The position numbers and the translations under genes were made by a program. From the NCBI GenBank assembly GCA_043228905.1, contig JBHGNT010000078.1:1-64000 (forward strand): a stretch of DNA of 64,000 nt. Reading direction: 5' to 3'. Of this stretch, positions 37,241 through 50,377 are shown piece after piece (the stretch's first letter is position 1; every line of letters begins with the position of its first letter). The notes beneath the pieces were generated by a model. The model ran no database searches. It saw only the letters and a list, made by a program, of their open reading frames with translations, and was not told where the DNA came from. Source of the DNA: Azolla caroliniana (lineage: Eukaryota > Polypodiophyta).

Positions 37241-37969
37241 GTCTTTTCCACTACCTATTCAAATTTGCTAACTTCGTCAGGTCTCTAGACCGGTGTTTCA
37301 ATTCAATATCATAGCTAGCGTTGTTAGCTTCGATTCGCATGTTTGAACACAAACATCCGATATCACACGAGCCAGGTATGAACATTTTAAATTACTGACG
37401 GGGTCTTCTAAACTCCTTCCTCAAATTTGCTAATTTCTTCATGTCTCTCGACCTGAGTTTCAAAATCTTGATTTTTTAATCCAATATCATAGCTAGGAAT
37501 GTTAGCTTCGATTCACATTTTTGAACACAAAAATCCGATATCACATTTGCCAGGTATGAACATTTTAATTTAGTCACGGGGTCTTCTCAACTCCATCCTC
37601 AAATTTGCTAATTTCTTCCGTATCGTAGCTAGCGTTGTTAGCTTCGATTCGCATGTTTGAACACAAAAATCCGATATCACACCAGCCAGGTATGAACATT
37701 TTAATTTACTCACTAGGTCTTCTCCACTACCTTCTCAAATTTGCTAATTTCTTCATGTGTCTCGACCTGAGTTTCAAAATCTTGATATTCTAATTCAATA
37801 TCATAGCTAGTATTCTTAACTTCGAGTCGCTTGTTTGAATACAAAAATCCGATATCACACGAGCGAAGTAAGAACATTTTAATTTTTTCATGTCTCTCGA
37901 CCTGTGTTTCAAAATCTTGATTTTTTTATTCCATATCATAGCTAGCGTTGTTAGCTTCGATTCACATGT
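37241..37969 (+). repeat. Alpha/beta transition zone with two fusions
   Basis: One fusion at 37610-37625 ('ctaatttcttc' to 'cgtatcgtagctagc') and one at 37876-37890 ('gaacattttaatttt' to 'ttcatgtctc', across 'aatttt'). Monomers also include 'catagctaggaatgttag' and 'tagtcacggggtc'. Beyond here beta monomers predominate. Confidence 0.78.
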
Positions 37970-39159
37970 TTGAACACAATAATCCAATATCACACGACCC
38001 AGGTATGAACATTTTAATTTACTAACGCGCTCTTCTCCAATACCTCCTCAAATTTGCTAATTTCTTCATCTCTCTCGACCTGTGTTTCAAAATTATAATT
38101 TTTCAATTCTATATCATAACTAGCGTTCTTAGCTTCGATTCGCATGTTTGAACACAACAATCCGATATCACACGAGCCAGGTATGAACATTTTAATTTAC
38201 TAACGCGCTCTTCTCAACTCCTTCCTAAAATTTGCATATTTCTTCATGTCTCTGGACGTGAGTTTCAAAGTCTTAATTTTTAAATTCTATATCATAGCTA
38301 GCGTAGTTAGGTACGATTCGCATTTTTGAACACAAAAATGTGATATCCCATAAGCCAGGTATGAACATTTTAATTTACTCACGGGGTCTTCTCCACTACC
38401 TTCTCAAATTTGCTAATTTCTTCATGTCTCTCGACCTGAGTTTCAAAATCTTGATTTTTCAATTCTATGTCATAGCTAGTGTTGTTAGCTTCGATTCGCA
38501 TGTTTGAACACAAAAATCCAATATCACACGAGCCAGGTATGAACATTTTAATTTACTAATGCGCTCTTCTCCAATACCTCCTCAAATATGCTAATTTCTT
38601 CATATCTCTCGACCTGTGTTTCAAAATTATAGTTTTTCAATTCTATATCATAACTAGCGTTCTTAGCTTCGATTCGCAAGATTGAACACAAAAATCTGAT
38701 ATCACACTAGCCAGGTATGAGAATTTTAATTTACTGACGCGCTCTTCTCAACTCCTTCCTCAAATTTGCTAATTTCTTCATGTCTCTGGACCTGAGTTTC
38801 AAAGTCTTGATTTTTTAATTCTATATCATAGCTAGTGTTATTAGCTTCGATTCGCATGTTTGAACACAAAAATCCGATATCCCACAAGCCAGGCATGAAC
38901 ATTTTAATTTACTCACGGGGTCTTCTCCACTACCTTCTCAAATTTGCTAATTTCTTCATGTCTCTCGACCTGTGTTTCAAAATTATAATTTTTCAATTCT
39001 ATATCATAACTAGCGTTCTTAGCTTCGATTCGCATGTTTGAACACAAAAAGCCGATATCACACGAGCCAGGTATGAACAGTTTAATTTACTCACGGGGTC
39101 TTCTCCACTACCTTCTCAAATTTGCTAATTTCTTCATGTCTTTCGACCTGAGTTTCAAA

Positions 39160-39330
39160 ATCTTGATTTTTTAATTCCATATCATAGCTAGTGTTGTTAG
39201 CTTCCATTCGCATGTTTGAACACAAAAATCCAATATCACACGAGCCAGGCTCTTCTCTAATACCTCCTCAAATTTGCTAATTTCTTCATGTCTCTCGACC
39301 TGTGTTTTAAAATTATAATTTTTCAATTCT
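39160..39330 (+). repeat. 152-bp monomer with 26-bp deletion
   Basis: At 39249/39250 'cgagccagg' joins 'ctcttctctaatacc', skipping 'tatgaacattttaatttact' plus 'aacgcg' (26 bp). The undeleted parent is at 51061-51100. Deleted copies are at about 41181, 42741, 52842, 57485, 60673, 61181, 63392 and 63900. The loss removes the otherwise best-conserved 'gaacattttaattt' element. Confidence 0.88.
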
Positions 39331-39419
39331 ATATCATAACTAGCGTTCTTAACTTCGATTCGCATGTTTGAACACAAAAATCTGATATCACACGAGCCAG
39401 GTATGAACATTTTAATTTA

Positions 39420-39597
39420 CTAACGCGCTCTTCTCCAATACCTCCTCAAATTTGCTAATTTCTTCATGTCTCTCGACCTGTGTTTCAAAATTATAATTTT
39501 TCAATTCTATATCATAACTAGCGTTCTTAGCTTCGATTCGCAAGATTGAACACAAAAATCTGATATCACACTAGCCAGGTATGAGAATTTTAATTTA
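39420..39597 (+). repeat. Representative beta-type monomer (178 bp)
   Basis: This is a second haplotype with the same length and register as alpha. It differs by a linked set of changes: 'taacgcgctcttctccaata' replaces 'tcacggggtcttctcaactc', 'gacctgtgtttcaaaattat' replaces 'gacctgagtttcaaaatctt', 'tttttcaattctatatcataa' type sequence replaces 'ttttttaattccatatcatag', and 'gttcttagc' replaces 'gttgttagc'. It dominates 37.9-42.5 kb and 50.4-64 kb. It is absent from 1-17 kb in this full form. Partial combinations elsewhere look like recombinants. Confidence 0.85.
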
Positions 39598-41470
39598 CTG
39601 ACGCGCTCTTCTCAACTCCTTCCTCAAATTTGCTAATTTCTTCATGTCTCTGGACCTGAGTTTCAAAGTCTTGATTTTTTAATTCTATATCATAGCTAGT
39701 GTTATTAGCTTCGATTCGCATGTTTGAACACAAAAATCCGATATCCCACAAGCCAGGCATGAACATTTTAATTTACTAACGCGCTCTTCTCCAATACCTC
39801 CTCCAATTTGCTAATTTCTTCATGTCTCTCGACCTGTGTTTCAAAATTATAATTTTTCAATTCTATATCATAACTAGCGTTCTTAGCTTCGATTCGCATG
39901 TTTGAACACAAAAATCCAATATCACACGAGCCAGGTATGAACATTTTAATTTACTAACGCGCTCTTCTCCAATACCTCCTCAAATTTGCTAATTTCTTCA
40001 TCTCTCTCGACCTGTGTTTCAAAATTATAGTTTTTCAATTCTATATCATAACTAGCGTTCTTAGCTTCGATTCGCATGTTTGAACACAACAATCCGATAT
40101 CACACGAGCCAGGTATGAACATTTTAATTTACTAACGCGCTCTTCTCAACTCCTTCCTAAAATTTGCATATTTCTTCATGTCTCTGGACGTGAGTTTCAA
40201 AGTCTTAATTTTTAAATTCTATATCATAGCTAGCGTAGTTAGGTACGATTCGCATTTTTGAACACAAAAATGTGATATCCCATAAGCCAGGTATGAACAT
40301 TTTAATTTACTCACGGGGTCTTCTCCACTACCTTCTCAAATTTGCTAATTTCTTCATGTCTCTCGACCTGAGTTTCAAAATCTTGATTTTTCAATTCTAT
40401 GTCATAGCTAGTGTTGTTAGCTTCGATTCGCATGTTTGAACACAAAAATCCAATATCACACGAGCCAGGTATGAACATTTTAATTTACTAATGCGCTCTT
40501 CTCCAATACCTCCTCAAATATGCTAATTTCTTCATATCTCTCGACCTGTGTTTCAAAATTATAGTTTTTCAATTCTATATCATAACTAGCGTTCTTAGCT
40601 TCGATTCGCAAGATTGAACACAAAAATCTGATATCACACTAGCCAGGTATGAGAATTTTAATTTACTGACGCGCTCTTCTCAACTCCTTCCTCAAATTTG
40701 CTAATTTCTTCATGTCTCTGGACCTGAGTTTCAAAGTCTTGATTTTTTAATTCTATATCATAGCTAGTGTTATTAGCTTCGATTCGCATGTTTGAACACA
40801 AAAATCCGATATCCCACAAGCCAGGCATGAACATTTTAATTTACTCACGGGGTCTTCTCCACTACCTTCTCAAATTTGCTAATTTCTTCATGTCTCTCGA
40901 CCTGTGTTTCAAAATTATAATTTTTCAATTCTATATCATAACTAGCGTTCTTAGCTTCGATTCGCATGTTTGAACACAAAAAGCCGATATCACACGAGCC
41001 AGGTATGAACAGTTTAATTCACTCACGGGGTCTTCTCCACTACCTTCTCAAATTTGCTAATTTCTTCATGTCTTTCGACCTGAGTTTCAAAATCTTGATT
41101 TTTTAATTCCATATCATAGCTAGTGTTGTTAGCTTCCATTCGCATGTTTGAACACAAAAATCCAATATCACACGAGCCAGGCTCTTCTCTAATACCTCCT
41201 CAAATTTGCTAATTTCTTCATGTCTCTCGACCTGTGTTTTAAAATTATAATTTTTTAATTCTATATCATATCTAGTGTTGTTAGCTTCGATTCGCATGTT
41301 TGAACACAAAAATCTGATATCACACGAGCCAGGTATGAACATTTTAATTTACTAACGCGCTCTTCTCCAATACCTCCTCAAATTTGCTAATTTCTTCATG
41401 TCTCTCGACCTGTGTTTCAAAATTATAATTTTTCAATTCTATATCATAACTAGCGTTCTTAGCTTCGATT

Positions 41471-42169
41471 CGCATGTTTGAACACAAAAAGCCGATATCA
41501 CACGAGCCAGGTATGAACAGTTTAATTTACTCACGGGGTCTTCTCCACTACCTTCTCAAATTTGCTAATTTCTTCATGTCTCTCGACTTGAGTTTCAAAA
41601 TCTTGATTTTTTAATTCCATATCATAGCTAGTGTTATTAGCTTCAATTCGCATGTTTGAACACAAAAATCCAATATCACACGAGCCAGGTATGAACATTT
41701 TAATTTACTAACGCGCTCTTCTCCAATACCTCCTCAAATTTGCTAATTTCTTCATGTCTCTCGACCTGTGTTTCAAAATTATAATTTTTCAATTCTATAT
41801 CATAACTAGCGTTCTTAGCTTCGATTCGCATGTTTGAACACAAAAATCCGATATCACACGTGCCAGGTATGAACATTTTAATTTACTCACGGGGTCTTCT
41901 CCACTACCTCCTCCAATTTGCTAATTTCGTCATGTCTCTAGACCTGGATTTCAAAATTATAATTTTTCAATTCAATATCATAGCTGGCATTGCTAGCTTC
42001 GATTCTCATGTTTGAACACAAAAATTATAGCTATGAACATTTTAATTTACTCACGGGGTCTTCTCCACTACCTTCTCAAATTTGCTAATTTCTTCATGTC
42101 TCTCGACCTAAGTTTCAAAATCTTGATTTTTTAATTCCATATCATAGATAGTGTTGTTACCTTCGATTC
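41471..42169 (+). repeat. Beta monomers with fusion at 42018-42031
   Basis: 'cacaaaaatta' continues as 'tagctatgaac', replacing the usual 'tccgatatcacacgagccag'. The preceding monomer carries 'catagctggcattgctagc'. The rest is full-length beta and alpha monomers. No gene. Confidence 0.78.
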
Positions 42170-43285
42170 GCATGTTTGAACACAAAAATCCAATATCACA
42201 CGAGCCAGGTATGAACATTTTAATTTACTAACGCGCTCTTCTCCAATACCTCCTCAAATTTGCTAATTTCTTCATGTCTCTGGACCTGTGTTTTAAAATT
42301 ATAGTTTTTCAATTCTATATCATAACTAGCGTTCTTAGCTTCGATTCGCATGTTTGAACACAAAAATCCGATATCACACGAGCCAGGTATGAACATTTTA
42401 ATTTATTGACGCGCTCTTCTCAACTCCTTCCTCAAATTTGCTAATTCCTTCATGTCTCTGGACCTAAGTTTCAAATTCTTGATTTTCTAATTCCATAACA
42501 TAGCTAGTGTTTTTAGCTTCGATTCGCATGTTTGAACACAAAAATCCGATATCCCACAAGCCAGGCATGAACATTTTAATTTACTCACGGGGTCTCCTCC
42601 ACTACCTTCTCAAATTTGCTAATTTCTTCATGTCTTTCGACCTGAGTTTCAAAATCTTGATTTTTTAATTCCATATCATAGCTAGTGTTGTTAGCTTCCA
42701 TTCGCATGTTTGAACACAAAAATCCAATATCACACGAGCCAGGCTCTTCTCTAATACCTCCTCAAATTTGCTAATTTCTTCATGTCTCTCGACCTGTGTT
42801 TGAAAATTATAATTTTCCAATTCTATATCATAACTAGCGTTCTTAGCTTCGATTCGCAAGTTTGAACACAAAAATCTCATATCACACGAGCCAGGTATGA
42901 GCATTTTAATTTTCTGACGCCCTCTTCTCAACTCCTTCCTCAAATTTGCTAATTTCTTCATGTCTCTGGACCTGAGTTTCAAAGTCTTGATTTTTTAATT
43001 CTATATCATAGCTAGCGTTGTTAGCTTCGATTCGCATGTTTGAACACAAAAATCCAATATCACACGAGCCAGGTATGAACATTTTAATTTACTAACGCGC
43101 TCTTCTCCAATACCTCCTCAAATTTGCTAATTTCTTCATGTCTCTCGACCTGTGTTTCAAAATTATAATTTTTCAATCCTATATCATAACTAGCGTTCTT
43201 AGCTTCGATTCGCATGTTTGAACACAGAAATCCGATATCACACGACCCAGGTATGAGCATTTTAATTTACTAATGCGCTCTTCTC

Positions 43286-43312
43286 AACTCCTTCCTGTCT
43301 TTGGACTTGAGT
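43286..43312 (+). repeat. 21-bp deletion junction 'cttcct/gtct'
   Basis: 'ctccttcct' runs into 'gtctttggac', losing 'caaatttgctaatttcttca' plus 't'. The same junction is at about 53390 and 58033, each within copies of this block. Confidence 0.82.
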
Positions 43313-44017
43313 TTCAAAGTCTTGATTTTTTAATTCGATATCATAGCTAGTGTTGTTAGCTTCGATTCGCATGTTTGAACATAAAAATCTGATATCACAC
43401 GAGCCAGATATGAACATTTTAATTTACTCACGGGGTTTTCTCAACTCCTTCCTCAAGATTGCTAATTTCTTCATGTCTGTCGACCTGAGTTTCAAACTTA
43501 TAATTTTTCAATTCAATATCATAGCTAGCGTTGCTAGCTTCGATTCTCATGTTTGAACACAAAAATCTGATATCACACGAGCCAGCTATTAACATTTTAT
43601 TTTACTCACCGGGTCTTCTCACCTCCTTCCTCATCTTTGCTAATTTCTTAATATCTCTCAACCTGAGTCTCGAAATCTTGATTTTTTAATTCTATATCAT
43701 AGCTAGCGTTCTTAGCTTCGATTCACATTTTTGAACATAAAAATCCGATATCCCACAAGCCAGGCACGAACATTTTAATTTACTCACGGGGTCTTCTCCA
43801 CTAACTTCTCAAATTTGCTAATTTGTTTATGTCTCTCGACTTGAGTTTCAAAATCTTGATTTTTTAATTCCATATCATAGCTAGTGTTGTTAGCTTCGAT
43901 TCTCATGTTTGCACATAAAAATCTGATATCACACGAGCCAGGTATGAACATTTACTCACGGGGTTTCTCAACTCCTTCCTCAAGATTGCTAATTTCTTCA
44001 TGTCTGTCGACCTGTGT

Positions 44018-44050
44018 TTCCAAATTATAATATCACAAAATCTGATATCA
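44018..44050 (+). repeat. Fusion junction 'ttataatatcacaaaatctg'
   Basis: A beta-type 'caaattataa' tract jumps into 'tatcacaaaatctgatatca' and then 'caaaagccaggtataaac'. It is repeated at about 54119-54151. In normal monomers about 70 bp separate these motifs. Confidence 0.8.
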
Positions 44051-45842
44051 CAAAAGCCAGGTATAAACATATTAATTTACTCACGGGGACTTCTCCACTA
44101 CCTGTTCAAATTTGCTAACTTCGTCAAGTCTCTAGACCGGTGTTTCAATTCAATATCATAGCTAGCGTTGTTAGCTTCGATTCGCATGTTTGAACACAAA
44201 CATCCGATATCACACGAGCCAGGTATGAACATTTTAAATGATTGACGGGGTCTTCTCCACTACCTCCTCAAATTTGCTAATTTCTTCATGCCTCTCGACC
44301 TGAGTTTCAAAATCTTGATTTTTTAATTCTATATCATAGCTGGCGTTGTTAGCTTCGATTCGCATGTTTGAACACAAAAATCCGATATCACACGAGCCAG
44401 GTATGAATATTTTAATTTACTCACGGGGTCTTCTCAACTCGTTCCTCAAATATGCAAATATCTTCATGTCTCTCGACCTGTGTTTCAAAATCTTGATTTT
44501 TTAATTCCATATCATAGCTAGTATTCTTAGCTTTGATTCGCATGTTTGAACACAAAAATCCGATATAAATCGAGCCAGCTATGAACATTTTAATTTCCGA
44601 AGAGGGTCTTCTCCACCTGCTCGTCAAATTTGCTAATCTCTTCATGTCTCTCGACCTGAGTTTGAAAATGTTAATTTTTTAATTCCATACCATAGCTAGC
44701 ATTGTTAGCTTCGATTCGCATATTTGAACACAAAAATCCGATATCACACCAGCCAGGTATGAACATTATAATTTACTCACGGGGTCTTCTCCACTACCTT
44801 CCCAATTTTGCTAATTTCTTCATGTCTCTCGACCTGAGTTTCAAAATCTTGATTTTTTAATTCCATATCATAGCTAGTATTCTTAGATTCGATTCGCATG
44901 TTTGAACACAAAAATCCGATATCACACGAGCCAGGTATGAACATTTTAATTTACTCACTAGGTCTTCTCCACTACCTTCTCCAATTTGCTAATTTCTTCA
45001 TGTCTCTCAACCTGAGTTTCAAAATCTTGATTTTTTAATTCGATATCCTAGCTAGCGTTGGTACCTTCGATTCCCATGTTTGAACACAAAAATACGATAT
45101 CACACGAGCCAGGTATGAACATTTTCATTTACTCACCGGGTCTTCTCCACTACCTCCTCAAATTTGCTAATTTCTTGATGTCTCTTGAACTGAGTTTCAA
45201 AATCTTGATTTTTTAATTGCATATCATAGCTAGCGTTGTTAGCTTCGATTCGCATGTTTGAACAAAAAAATCCAATATCACACGAGCCAGGTATGAACAT
45301 TTTAATTTACTCACGGGGTCTTCTCAACTCCTTCCTCAAATTTGCTAATTTCTTCATATCTCTCGACCTGTGTTTCAAAATCTTAATTTTCTAATTCCAT
45401 ATCATAGCTAGCGTTGCTAGCTTCGATTCTCATGTTTGAACACAAAAATCCGATATCACACGAGCTAGATATGAACATTTTAATTTACACACCGGGTATT
45501 CTCAACGCCTTCCTCAAGTTTGCTAATTTCCTCATGTCTCTCGATCTGAGTTTCAAAATCTTGATTTTTGAATTCTATATCATAGCTAGCGTTTTAGTTC
45601 CGATTCGCATGTTTGAACACAAACATTCGATATCACACGAGCCAGGTATGAACATTTTAAATTACTGACGGGGTCTTCTAAACTCCTTCCTCAAATTTGC
45701 TAATTTCCTCATGTCTCTAGACCTGAGTTTCAAAATTATATTTTTTAATTCTATATCATAGCTAGCGTTGTTAGCTTCGATTCGCATGTTTGAACACAAA
45801 AATCCGATATCACACGAGCCAGGTATGAACATTTTAATTTAC

Positions 45843-47490
45843 TCACGGGGTCTTCTCAACTCGTTCCTCAAATATGCAAATATCTTCATGTCTCTCGACC
45901 TGTGTTTCAAAATCTTGATTTTTTAATTCCATATCATAGCTAGTATTCTTAGCTTCTATTCGCATGTTTGAACACAAAAATCCGATATCACACGAGCCAG
46001 CTATGAACATTTTAATTTACTCACTAGGTCTTCTCCACTACCTTCTCAAATTTGCTAATTTCTTCATGTCTCTCAACCTGAGTTTCAAAATCTTGATTTT
46101 TTAATTCGATATCATAGGTAGCGTTGGTACCTTCGATTCCCATGTTTGAACACAAAAATACGATATCACACGAGCCAGGTATGAACATTTTAATTTACTC
46201 ACGGGGTCTTCTCAACTCCCTCCTCAAATTTGATAATTTCTTCATGTCTCTCGACCTGAGTTTGACAATGTTGATTTTTTGATTACATATCATAGCTAGC
46301 ATTGTTAGCTTCGATTCGCATTTTTGAACACAAAAATCCGATATCACAAAAGCCAGGTATAAACATATTAATTTACTCACGGGATCTTCTCCACAACCTA
46401 TTCAAATTTGCTAACTTCGTCAAGTCTCTAGACCGGTGTTTCAATTCAATATCATAGCTAGCGTTGTTAGCTTCGATTCGCATGTTTGAACACAAACATC
46501 CGATATCGCACGAGCCAGGTATGAACATTTTAAATTACTGACGGGGTCTTCTAAACTCCTTCCTCAAATTTGCTAATTTCCTCATGTCTCTCGACCTGAG
46601 TTTCGAAATCTTGATTTTTTAATTCTATATCATAGCTAGCGTTGTTAGCTTCGATTCGCATGTTTGAACACAAAAATCCGATATCACACGAGCCAGGTAT
46701 GAACATTTTAATTTACGCACGGGGTCTTCTCAACTCCTTCCTCAAATATGCAAATATCTTCATGTCTCTCGACCTGTGTTTCAAAATCTTGAGTTTTTCA
46801 TTCCATATCATAGCTAGCTTGGTTAGCTTCGATTTGCATGTTTGAACACATATATCCGATATAAATCGAGCCAGCTATGAACATTTTAATTTCCGGACAG
46901 GGTCTTCTCCACTACCTCCTCAAATTTGCTAATTTCTTCATGTCTCTCGACCTAAGTTTGAAAATCTTAATTTTTTAATTCCATATCATAGCTAGCGTTG
47001 TTAGCTTCGATTCGCATATTTGAACACAAAAATCCGATATCACACGAGCCAGGTATGAACATTTTAATTTACTCACTAGGTCTTCTCCACTACATTCTCC
47101 AATTTGCTAATTTCTTCATTTCTCTCAACCTGAGTTTCAAAATCTTGATTTTTTAATTCTATATCCTAGCTAGCGTTGGTACCTTCGATTCCCATGTTTG
47201 AACACAAAATTACGATATCACACGAGCCAGGTATGAACATTTTCATTTACTCACCGGGTCTTCTCCACTACCTCCTCAAATTTGCTAATTTCTTGATGTC
47301 TCTTGAACTGAGTTTCAAAATCTTGATTTTTTAATTGCATATCATAGCTAGCGTTGTTAGCTTCGATTCGCATGTTTGAACAAAAAAATCCAATATCACA
47401 CGAGCCAGGTATGAACATTTTAATTTACTCACGGGGTCTTCTCAACTCCTTCCTCAAATTTGCTAATTTCTTCATATCTCTCGACCTGTG
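45843..47490 (+). repeat. Alpha-rich monomers with 162-bp 'accggt' unit
   Basis: Includes a run like P modules (46195-46845, compare 32682-33332) and a stretch at 47040-47490 that resembles 44930-45400 and, more closely, 55050-55480 (offset 7983; 'tactacattctccaattt', 'ttcatttctctcaacc', 'cacaaaattacg'). No gene. Confidence 0.8.
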
Positions 47491-47640
47491 TTTCATATCA
47501 TAGCTAGCGTTGTTAATTCCATATCATAGCTAGCGTTGTTAGCTTCGATTCGCATATTTGAACACAAAAATCCGATATCATAGCTAGCGTTGTTAATTCC
47601 ATATCTTAATTTTTTAATTCCATATCATAGCTAGCGTTGT
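47491..47640 (+). repeat. Locally reshuffled patch
   Basis: 'gacctgtgtttcatatcatag' type fusion opens the patch. The 31-bp text starting 'atatcatagctagcgttgtt' and ending 'aattccatatc' occurs at 47495-47525 and 47575-47605, 80 bp apart. In both, 'gttgtta' continues 'attcc' instead of 'gcttcg', a jump back to the 'ttaattcc' before the dyad. 'catatcttaattttttaatt' follows, another jump back. Four copies of 'tatcatagctagcgttgtta' lie within 160 bp. Repeated short backward jumps suggest replication template switching. Confidence 0.88.
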
Positions 47641-50377
47641 TAGCTTCGATTCGCATATTTGAACACAAAAATCCGATATCACACCAGCTAGGTATGAACA
47701 TTATAATTTACTCACGGGGTCTTCTCCACTACCTTCCCAATTTTCCTAATTTCTTCATGTCTCTCGACCTGAGTTTCAAAATCTTGATTTTCTATTTCCA
47801 TATCATAGCTAGTATTCTTAGCTTCGATTCGCATGTTTGAACACAAAAATCCGATATCACACGAGCCAGCTATGAACATTTTAATTTACTCACTATGTCT
47901 TCTCCACTACCTTCTCAAATTTGCTAATTTCTTCATGTCTCTCGACCTGAGTTTCAAAATCTTGATTTTTTAACTCGATATCATAGCTAGTATTCTTAGC
48001 TTCGAGTCGCTTGTTTGAACACAAAAATCCGATATCACACGAGCCAAGTAAGAACATTTTAATTTACTGACGGGGTCTTCTCCACTACCTCCTCAAATTT
48101 GCTAATTTCTTCATGTCTCTCGACCTATGTTTCAAAATTATAATTTTTGAATTCAATATCATAGCTAACGTTGTTACCTTCGATTCACATGTTTGAACAC
48201 AAAAATCCCATAATACATGAGCTAGGTATGAACAATTTAATTTATTCACAAGGTCTTCTCCACCATCTCCTCAAATTTGCTAATCTCATCATGTGTCTAG
48301 ACCTGTGTTTCGAAATTATAATTTTTTAATTTCATATCATAGCTAGCGTTGTTAGCTTCGATTCACATGTTTGAACACAAATATCCGATATCACACGTGC
48401 TATGTATGAACATTTTAATTTACTGACACGCTCTTCTCCAGTACCGATATCATAGCTAGCGTTGTTAGCTTCGATTCGGAGGTTTGAACACAAAAATCCG
48501 ATATCACACGAGCCAGGTATGAACATTCTAATTTACTCACGGGGTCTTCTCAACTCCTTCCTCAGATTTGCTAATTTCTTCATTTGTCTTGACCTGTGTT
48601 TCAAAATCTTGATTTTTTAATTCCATATCATAGCTAGCGTTGTTAGCTTCGATTCGCATGTTTGAACACAAAAATACGATATCACACGAGCCAGGTATGA
48701 ACATTTTAATTTACTCACAGGGTCTTCTCAACTCCCTCCTCAAATTTGATAATTTCTTCATGTCTCTCGACCTGAGTTTGACAATCTTGATTTTTTGATT
48801 CCATATCATAGCTAGCATTGTTAGCTTCGATTCGCATTTTTGAACACAAAAATCCGATATCACAAAAGCCAGGTATAAACATATTAATTTACTCACGGGG
48901 TCTTCTCCACTACCTATTCAAATTTGCTAACTTCGTCAAGTCTCTAGACCGGTGTTTCAATTCAATATCATAGCTAGCGTTGTTAGCTTCGATTCGCATG
49001 TTTGAACACAAAAATCCGATATCACACGAGCCAGGTATGAACATTTTAATTTACTCACGGGGTCTTCACAACTCCTTCCTCAAATATGCAAATATCTTCA
49101 TGTCTCTCGACCTGTGTTTCAAAATCTTGATTTTTTAATTCCATATCATAGCTAGTATTCTTAGCTTCGATTCGCATGTTTGAACACAAAAATCCGATAT
49201 CACACGAGCCAGCTATGAACATTTTAATTTACTCACTAGGTCTTCTCCACTACCTTCTCAAATTTGCTAATTTCTTCATGTCTCTCGACCTGAGTTTCAA
49301 AATCTTGATTTTTTAATTCGATATCATAGGTAGCGTTGGTACCTTCGATTCCCATGTTTGAACACAAAAATACGATATCACACGAGCCAGGTATGAACAT
49401 TTTAATTTACTCACGGGGTCTTCTCAACTCCCTCCTCAAATTTGATAATTTCTTCATGTCTCTCGACCTGAGTTTGACAATGTTGATTTTTTGATTCCAT
49501 ATCATAGCTAGCATTGTTAACTTCGATTCGCATAAACTCCTTCCTCAAATTTGCTAATTTCCTCATGTCTCTCGACCTAAGTTTCAAAATTTTGATTTTT
49601 TAATTCTATATCATAGCTAGCGTTGTTAGCTTCGATTCGCATGTTTGAACACAAAAATCCGATATCACACGAGCCAGGTATGAACATTTTAATTTACTCA
49701 CGGGGTCTTCTCAACTCGTTCCTCAAATATGCAAATATCTTCATGTCTCTCGACCTGTGTTTCAAAATCTTGATTTTTTAATTCCATATCATAGCTAGTA
49801 TTCTTAGCTTCTATTCGCATGTTTGAACACAAAAATCCGATATCACACGAGCCAGCTATGAACATTTTAATTTACTCACTAGGTCTTCTCCACTACCTTC
49901 TCAAATTTGCTAATTTCTTCATGTCTCTCAACCTGAGTTTCAAAATCTTGATTTTTTAATTCGATATCATAGGTAGCGTTGGTACCTTCGATTCGCATAT
50001 TTGAACACAAAAATCCGATATCACACCAGCTAGGTATGAACATTATAATTTACTCACGGGGTCTTCTCCACTACCTTCCCAATTTTCCTAATTTCTTCAT
50101 GTCTCTCGACCTGAGTTTTAAAATCTTGATTTTCTAATTCCATATCATAGCTAGTATTCTTAGCTTCGATTCGCATGTTTGAACACAAAAATCCGATATC
50201 ACACGAGCCAGCTATGAACATTTTAATTTACTCACTATGTCTTCTCCACTACCTTCTCAAATTTGCTAATTTCTTCATGTCTCTCGACCTGAGTTTCAAA
50301 ATCTTGATTTTCTAAATCGATATCATAGCTAGTATTCTTAGCTTCGAGTCGCTTGTTTGAACACAAAAATCCGATAT
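47641..50377 (+). repeat. Mixed monomers with a 386-bp duplication 2342 bp apart
   Basis: 47650-48035 matches 49992-50377 (offset 2342): 'accagctaggtatgaac', 'cccaattttcctaatttc', 'actcactatgtcttctcc' and 'ttcgagtcgcttgtttgaac'. Other parts: 48440-48460 fuses 'cttctccagtacc' to 'gatatcatagctagcg', and 49525-49545 fuses 'cgattcgcat' to 'aaactccttcc'. 45841-46140 resembles 49690-49995 (offset 3855, shared 'agcttctattcgcatg'). No gene. Confidence 0.8.

Larger units (their letters stand above)
37970..41470 (+). repeat. 1932-bp tandem duplication of beta-rich monomers
   Basis: Copy 1 is about 37970-39901 and copy 2 about 39902-41470, incomplete at the right. Markers at a constant 1932 bp: 'gaacacaacaatccg' 38149/40081, 'ttaggtacgattcgc' at about 38305/40237, and the 26-bp-deletion monomer at about 39249/41181. 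Several whole lines show no difference. Copy 2 departs from copy 1 near 41255 ('catatctagtgttg' for 'cataactagcgttc') and fully after about 41470. Confidence 0.88.
42170..45842 (+). repeat. 3.7-kb segment, left copy of the 10,101-bp-spaced pair
   Basis: Equivalent points 42665/52766, 43350/53451, 44421/54522 and 45414/55515 are all exactly 10,101 bp apart, so almost no net indel has built up across 3 kb. Shared rare features include the 21-bp deletion ('ccttcctgtct' at about 43295), the 7-bp deletion ('gaacatttactcac' at about 43948) and the fusion 'aattataatatcacaaaatc' at about 44025. Ends are approximate. Confidence 0.9.

Noticed and set aside
37241-37969. Unique single-copy DNA at the alpha/beta transition
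   Set aside because: On reading it closely, every segment aligns to one or other phase of the monomer. It looks irregular only because of two fusions.
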